DNA of 29,884 nucleotides. Origin: an uncultured Porphyromonadaceae bacterium. Lineage in GTDB: Bacteria; Bacteroidota; Bacteroidia; Bacteroidales; Muribaculaceae. Of this stretch, positions 26,087 through 29,884 are shown in pieces (positions within the stretch are counted from its first letter, which is position 1; each line of letters opens with the position of its first letter). Under the pieces are notes generated by a model, which was given only the letters and a program-made list of their open reading frames with translations, searched no databases and was not told the DNA's origin. A program made the position numbers and the translations under genes. Location: contig CALAVE010000081.1 in assembly GCA_937892215.1 (NCBI GenBank), forward strand, positions 1 through 29,884, in the 5' to 3' direction.

Positions 26087-28156
26087 ATGTTGGAAATCGT
26101 GAATAAAATATCGCGCGCCCTTGTGACTCTGATGTGGCTCTCTCTGGCAACGGCTGCTGCCCATGCGCAAATTAACACCGACCAAGTGCTCAGCATCGGA
26201 CGTAATGCAATGTATTTCGAAGACTATATCCTTTCCATTCAGTATTTTAATCAGGTTATCAACGCCAAGCCATATCTCGCAGAGCCTTACTTCTATCGCT
26301 CCGTCGCGAAAATCAGCCTCGACGACTTCAAGGGGGCTGAGGCCGACGCTTCTATGGCTATCGAACGTAATCCTTTCATCACCGACGCGTATCAGGTTCG
26401 TGGCGTTGCACGACAGAATATGCGCAATTTCACCGGTGCTATCGACGACTATAACGCCGGTCTCGAACTTTTGCCCGAGGATAAGACGTTCCTCTTCAAT
26501 AAGGCTGTCTGCGAAGAGACGCTCAAGCGGTACGATGAAGCCGATTCCACTTATCGCCGCTTGCTCGGCATCGATTCTCGCAACGACCGCGCTTATCTGG
26601 GACTTGCTCAACTGAAAATGGCACTCGGCGACACTGTCGCGGCGCTCGCTATGGTTGACAAAAGCCTCGAACTTAACAAGAATAACCCCAACGCCTTTTC
26701 CATGCGCTCACAAATCCTCATGCGATACAGCAAGGATTTCAAGAAAGCGCTGGCCGACATCGAGGAGGCTATCAAACTCGACCCCAAATTTGCCGGCTAT
26801 TTCATCAATCGGGCCTACATGAAATATAACCTCGACGACTATTTCGGCGCTAAAAGTGACTATGACTACGCGCTCGGCCTCAACCCGCTTAGCGTCGAAG
26901 GGCACTTCAACCGTGGTCTTCTCTTGGCCGAGGTGGGGGAGAACAACAAGGCTATCGACGACTTCTCCTTCGTTCTCCGTCGCGACGCCACTAACTTCAT
27001 GGCTCTATATAACCGGGCAATGCTCTATTCCAAGACGGGGCAGTACAAACTCGCCCTTGCCGACTATGACGCCATGCTCGCGAAATATCCTGAGTTCGAG
27101 GCAGGATACATGGCACGTGGAGACGTAAAGCGGCGTATGGGCGACCGTAAGGGCGGGGAGCGAGACTACGACAAGGCCCTCAGCATCTTCAAGAGCAAGA
27201 AAACGCACGTCTCCGACTTCGACCCGGCAAAACTGGAAATGGAACAGATGCAAGAACGTGAGCAGCGAATGCTTGCCGGCGAGGATGTGGAAACCGGTCA
27301 GGAAGTGATTACCAAGTTCAACGACCTGCTCACCGTCGATACCGAGACCGACTTCAAACCTGAGTACAAGAATCGCTCGCGTGGTCACGTTCAGAACATG
27401 AACATGGACATCGAGCCGGAACCTATGTTCGTGCTTTCTTATTACAATCCCAACTCCGGACTTGGCAGCAAGACTCACTATATGCGTGAGATTACCGACG
27501 TCAACGAGTCTCACCTGCTCTCGCATCAACTCTCTCTCATCTCGGGAGAGAACAGGCTCAGCGAGGCCGAAATCAAGGAACATTTCTCCAGCATTGAGTA
27601 TTACGACGGTCTTCTTGCATCGGCTCAGCCACGCTCTGTTGACTATCTGGGGCGGGCTATGGACTACTATCTCGTGAAGAACATGGACCAGGCCGTTGCC
27701 GATGCATCCCATGCCATTGAACTCAGTCCCAAGTTCACGCTGGCCTACTTCCTGCGAGCCACCGCGCTCTTCCTCAAGTGGCGAATTAGTGAAAAGGCCG
27801 GCCAGCAAACGGCAACCTCGTCTGAACCGGCCGACAAGATGATGCGCGACAAGGAGACGCAACGAACCATGAACGCCATCATCGCCGATTTGGACCAGGT
27901 TATCAAACTCTCTCCCAAGAATGTTTACGCCTATTTCAATAAGGGCAACGTATATATGACAGTAGGCGACTACACCAGTGCCATCAGCTGCTTCTCAAGC
28001 GCCATCGAGGCTAAGCCCGACATGGGCGAGGCGTACTATAACCGCGGCCTCATGTATATGCGACTCGGTAACAAGGAACACGGCATCGCCGACCTCAGCA
28101 AGGCCGGTGAAATGGGAATCCTCCCCAGTTACAACGTCCTCAAGCGCATGCGCTAA
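26087..28156 (+). CDS. Secreted tetratricopeptide-repeat protein
   Basis: The start chosen is the ATG at 26087 (MLEIVNKISRALVTLMWL...AAAHAQ), which begins a signal peptide; a GTG at 26003 would add 28 residues lacking signal character and would span the -7 box. The protein has 689 residues. About residues 35-380 are a continuous TPR array (for example AYQVRGVARQNMRNFTGAIDDYNAGLEL, GYFINRAYMKYNLDDYFGAKSDYDYAL). Residues about 385-530 lack TPR character and include a Glu/Met/Gln-rich stretch. More TPRs follow to the C-terminus (AYFNKGNVYMTVGDYTSAISCF, AYYNRGLMYMRLGNKEHGIADL). TPR proteins are scaffolds; the partner is unknown. Monocistronic, divergent from the META gene. Confidence 0.88.
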   Translation: MLEIVNKISRALVTLMWLSLATAAAHAQINTDQVLSIGRNAMYFEDYILSIQYFNQVINAKPYLAEPYFYRSVAKISLDDFKGAEADASMAIERNPFITDAYQVRGVARQNMRNFTGAIDDYNAGLELLPEDKTFLFNKAVCEETLKRYDEADSTYRRLLGIDSRNDRAYLGLAQLKMALGDTVAALAMVDKSLELNKNNPNAFSMRSQILMRYSKDFKKALADIEEAIKLDPKFAGYFINRAYMKYNLDDYFGAKSDYDYALGLNPLSVEGHFNRGLLLAEVGENNKAIDDFSFVLRRDATNFMALYNRAMLYSKTGQYKLALADYDAMLAKYPEFEAGYMARGDVKRRMGDRKGGERDYDKALSIFKSKKTHVSDFDPAKLEMEQMQEREQRMLAGEDVETGQEVITKFNDLLTVDTETDFKPEYKNRSRGHVQNMNMDIEPEPMFVLSYYNPNSGLGSKTHYMREITDVNESHLLSHQLSLISGENRLSEAEIKEHFSSIEYYDGLLASAQPRSVDYLGRAMDYYLVKNMDQAVADASHAIELSPKFTLAYFLRATALFLKWRISEKAGQQTATSSEPADKMMRDKETQRTMNAIIADLDQVIKLSPKNVYAYFNKGNVYMTVGDYTSAISCFSSAIEAKPDMGEAYYNRGLMYMRLGNKEHGIADLSKAGEMGILPSYNVLKRMR

Positions 28157-28182
28157 CTCTAATCCGCTCACATATAGCACAA

Positions 28183-28217
28183 ATCAGGGCACCCACCTTT
28201 CAGTGTAGCGCCCTGAT
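28183..28217. terminator. Possible hairpin terminator between convergent genes
   Basis: ATCAGGGC (28183-28190) pairs with GCCCTGAT (28210-28217) across a 19-base loop, between the TPR gene end (28156) and the OMP gene end (28242). There is no T-run; moderate support only. Confidence 0.45.
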
Positions 28218-28241
28218 ATATAACACTCTGTTCTCGTCACA

Positions 28242-28970
28242 TCAGAACCCTATCGCCAGTCCCAGCGTCCAGGTGTTCTTCATCTCCGGACCAAAGTCGT
28301 TCTTGAACACTTTGCAGGGACTGTACCGCGCGTAGATGCCTAATCTCTTGAACGAAATACCGCCCATCAGATCAACGCCTATTTTGTTCTGCTTCAGCCC
28401 TTTGGTGTTCTCGCTGTATCGCGTGTCGCCCACTTTGTGCGATTTGTCGAACTTCGCGTAGATGTTCCAGTCCAGTGCCGCACCCAAGAAGAAACCGAAT
28501 TTCTTGTTCACGTTCATCTTGTACATCAGCGGGAACTGAATAGTGTGGACCGTCAGCGACGACTGCGTACTCTTCGCGCCGTCGTCCCATAAGTCTATCC
28601 ATGTCACGTGGTCATCGTCGCGCATGTATTGGAAATCGCTCTTCAGCGAATAGAACCGGGCCTGGTAACCCACGCCCAGCGACAGATGGTTGCGGTCACA
28701 GAACGTGTAGCCCACGCCCACCACGTTCATAATACCCACTTCCTTCACCGTCGATGTGAAGCCGCCCGACGACGTACCGCCCCAACCGAAATAGAATCCG
28801 CTCACTTCCACATCCCAGCCGTTTTTCACGCTATCGCACTCTGCCATGCAGGTGTCTTTCTTCTCTGTCGCACTCTTTGTAATCGACGATAATGGTGATT
28901 CAATAGCGCTACCGCTGAATATTGTCAGCATCGCAATCACACTCGCTAATACTAATCTTGTCTTTGCCAT
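28242..28970 (-). CDS. Predicted outer-membrane beta-barrel protein (OmpW/OMP_b-brl-like)
   Basis: A 242-residue exported protein with a signal peptide (MAKTRLVLASVIAMLTIFSGSA). After a linker with two cysteines (DTCMAECDS) it shows amphipathic strands with glycine turns: GWDVEVSGFYFGWGG, GVGYTFCDRNHLSLGVGYQARFYS, IQFPLMYKMNVNKKFGFFLGAALDWNIYAKF, IGVDLMGGISFKRLGIYARYSP. It ends TWTLGLAIGF with a terminal phenylalanine. The layout fits small porin-family barrels; no specific family is claimed. It lies 59 bases after the small secreted protein gene, and its leader holds a 21-base tandem repeat that reaches its start codon. Confidence 0.8.
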   Translation of the reverse strand: MAKTRLVLASVIAMLTIFSGSAIESPLSSITKSATEKKDTCMAECDSVKNGWDVEVSGFYFGWGGTSSGGFTSTVKEVGIMNVVGVGYTFCDRNHLSLGVGYQARFYSLKSDFQYMRDDDHVTWIDLWDDGAKSTQSSLTVHTIQFPLMYKMNVNKKFGFFLGAALDWNIYAKFDKSHKVGDTRYSENTKGLKQNKIGVDLMGGISFKRLGIYARYSPCKVFKNDFGPEMKNTWTLGLAIGF

Positions 28971-29011
28971 AATATTTTTTTTAATATCTGTAATATTTTT
29001 TTTAATATCTG
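28970..29011. repeat. Perfect 21-base tandem duplication in the OMP leader
   Basis: Two identical copies (28970-28990 and 28991-29011), each containing an AATATT-like stretch and a run of eight T. The first copy shares its first base with the start codon complement of the OMP gene. It doubles the AT-rich translation-initiation leader. Confidence 0.9.
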
Positions 29012-29029
29012 TTTTTCAGTAATAAGGTC

Positions 29030-29539
29030 TTATCCCGCATGGAACGTAATCACCCACCAGCCCTTCTTCTGCTCGTCGTGCTCTATCAGCGAGCTGCCTA
29101 TCCGGGAGTTGTGCCCATCGTTCGTGTAGTGCGCCGATTTCTTCGCCACGTTCAAGAACGCGTCGTGGTCCGCTTTGTCCCTGAAATAGAGATTCGTCTT
29201 GTTGTCCGTGTCCAGCACCACCTCTATCGCCAGCGCGTGCTCACCGGTCGCATCCAGACTCACGTTCCATCCCTCACGCTTCTCAGCCTTCACGTTGCGC
29301 CCATACACAAAATACGAGAACTCTCCGCATTCCTCGTCCATTTCCTTTTCCGAGACCAGTTTCGCCAGCCCGGCATTAGTCAGGTTAGCCTCTTCCCAGT
29401 GTGTCCCGGTGGCAATCATCTCCACTAGTTTCCCCATCAGGGCATCGTTGCCCGCCGCTACCTGCTCTTGTGCCATCGCGCCATTCCACGCAATCGCCGC
29501 CAGCATAATTAAAGCAGTAAATAAAAATCTTCTCATCAT
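29030..29539 (-). CDS. Small secreted protein of unknown function
   Basis: A 169-residue protein that I do not recognise. The signal peptide (MMRRFLFTALIMLAAIAWNGAMAQ) ends in the AMAQ type of cleavage site. The mature part is about 145 residues, with charged clusters (EKEMDEECGEFSYFVYGRN) and an aromatic end (KKGWWVITFHAG); one cysteine, so no disulfide within one chain. No domain was identified. It is followed by the OMP gene after 59 bases, likely in the same transcript. Two adjacent ATGs (29539 and 29536) are possible starts. The IS4-like transposase begins 155 bases upstream in the other direction, so its native promoter may be missing or replaced. Confidence 0.75.
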   Translation of the reverse strand: MMRRFLFTALIMLAAIAWNGAMAQEQVAAGNDALMGKLVEMIATGTHWEEANLTNAGLAKLVSEKEMDEECGEFSYFVYGRNVKAEKREGWNVSLDATGEHALAIEVVLDTDNKTNLYFRDKADHDAFLNVAKKSAHYTNDGHNSRIGSSLIEHDEQKKGWWVITFHAG

Positions 29540-29637
29540 CCTTTTTTAGGTGGGTAGTAATATAAATGCAAAATTTTTAGTACATGACAAAAAGTTAAGA
29601 ATTTAACCCTAATTAACTGATTATCAAGTAGTTAATC

Positions 29638-29669
29638 GTTGCATAAGTCCTTGGAAATTAGTAACTTTG
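29638..29669 (+). promoter_or_regulatory. Promoter of the IS4-like transposase
   Basis: -33 GTTG (29638-29641), a 20-base spacer, then -7 TAACTTTG (29662-29669), a full -7 consensus match. Leader about 22 bases to the ATG at 29695. Confidence 0.7.
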
Positions 29670-29694
29670 TAAAGAAAAACTTCCGATTTTTCAG

Positions 29695-29884
29695 ATGAAG
29701 AAAGCTACTAATTCCAAGAACAGAGGCAAATTTAGCAAACTTTTTCCAATCATACAAGAACATTTTGGACAATCGATGAACCTGGCGCGCATCAAATTGA
29801 TGGCCCTGCTGCTGGAGGCGCTGGTCAAAGCGCAGACGGTGAACCTGGTCAGGCTGGCCAATGCCATGCCCACCACAGTGGACA
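29695..29884 (+). CDS. IS4-family transposase (partial, N-terminus only)
   Basis: The gene starts at ATG 29695 and runs off the right edge; 63 residues are visible. The sequence MKKATNSKNRGKFSKLFPII, then HFGQSMNLARIKLMALLLEAL and NLVRLANAMPTTVD, matches the N-terminal region of IS4-like DDE transposases of Bacteroidales as I remember them; in that family the segment precedes the SSxRRIQRFF stretch. The DDE catalytic residues are outside the window. Its own promoter lies just upstream. Whether the element is intact cannot be judged. Confidence 0.75.
   Translation, partial: MKKATNSKNRGKFSKLFPIIQEHFGQSMNLARIKLMALLLEALVKAQTVNLVRLANAMPTTVD

Larger units (their letters stand above)
29560..29884 (+). 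mobile_element. Left part of an IS4-like insertion sequence (left end not defined)
   Basis: The transposase gene and its promoter mark an insertion sequence that continues beyond the window. Its left end must lie somewhere between the start of the small secreted protein gene (29539) and the promoter (29638). I could not identify the terminal inverted repeat, because the other end is not in the window. The start given is approximate. Confidence 0.5.

Noticed and set aside
25937..26611. N-terminal 225 residues of a long minus-strand open frame continuous with the META-domain protein
   Set aside because: Antisense to the TPR gene, crosses both promoters, lacks domain character; the signal peptide starts at 25936.
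27005..27862. 285-codon open frame on the minus strand
   Set aside because: Antisense to the TPR gene; no family features.

Overview
The window is a stretch of chromosome from a member of the Bacteroidales. Three things point there. Several promoters have the Bacteroidetes form (-33 TTTG or TTG, about 19-20 bases, then -7 TAnnTTTG). Genes start behind AT-rich leaders without a clear Shine-Dalgarno sequence. The gene families (GT plus GDE glycogen pair, serine palmitoyltransferase, BspA-like LRR lipoprotein, Cthe_2159-like lipoprotein) fit the order. The genus cannot be fixed from the sequence; a gut-type family such as Muribaculaceae or Prevotellaceae is only a guess. I found no tRNA, rRNA, CRISPR array or prophage.

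Layout. (1) 1-2564, minus strand: a cut-off glycosyltransferase and a glycogen debranching enzyme (glycogen metabolism). (2) 2569-9382, minus strand: a compact operon lplA-gcvT-gcvH-gcvPA-gcvPB-lpdA. It holds the whole glycine cleavage system (T, H, split P and L proteins) plus the ligase that lipoylates H-protein, read from one strong promoter just upstream of lplA. (3) 9431-13461: an outer-membrane protein and lipoprotein pair (minus) divergent from a beta-helix Cthe_2159-like lipoprotein (plus). Their 344-base shared region carries a repeated GGTYAAC motif. (4) 13490-16890, minus strand: a BspA-type LRR lipoprotein followed by an S9 (DPP5-like) peptidase lipoprotein. (5) 16929-18659, plus strand: a polytopic membrane protein whose stop codon abuts that of the convergent ygiQ. 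(6) 18660-22705, minus strand: uvrB-ygiQ, overlapping by ATGA, from a promoter that predicts a leaderless uvrB mRNA. (7) 22781-24942, plus strand: serine palmitoyltransferase (sphingolipid synthesis) with a clear terminator, then a very acidic pRiA4b ORF-3-like protein. (8) 25013-28241: a secreted double-META-domain protein divergent from a secreted TPR protein. (9) 28242-29539, minus strand: an outer-membrane beta-barrel protein and a small secreted protein of unknown function. (10) 29638-29884: the start of an IS4-like transposase that runs off the window.

Most of the window is housekeeping metabolism and cell-envelope genes. I did not find convincing evidence of a new multi-gene system such as a defence or secretion system. 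The points most worth checking are the leaderless uvrB, the repeated motif upstream of the OMP/lipoprotein operon, the self-contained glycine cleavage operon without a riboswitch, palindromes in two leaders or gaps, and an unusual residue in the serine palmitoyltransferase.
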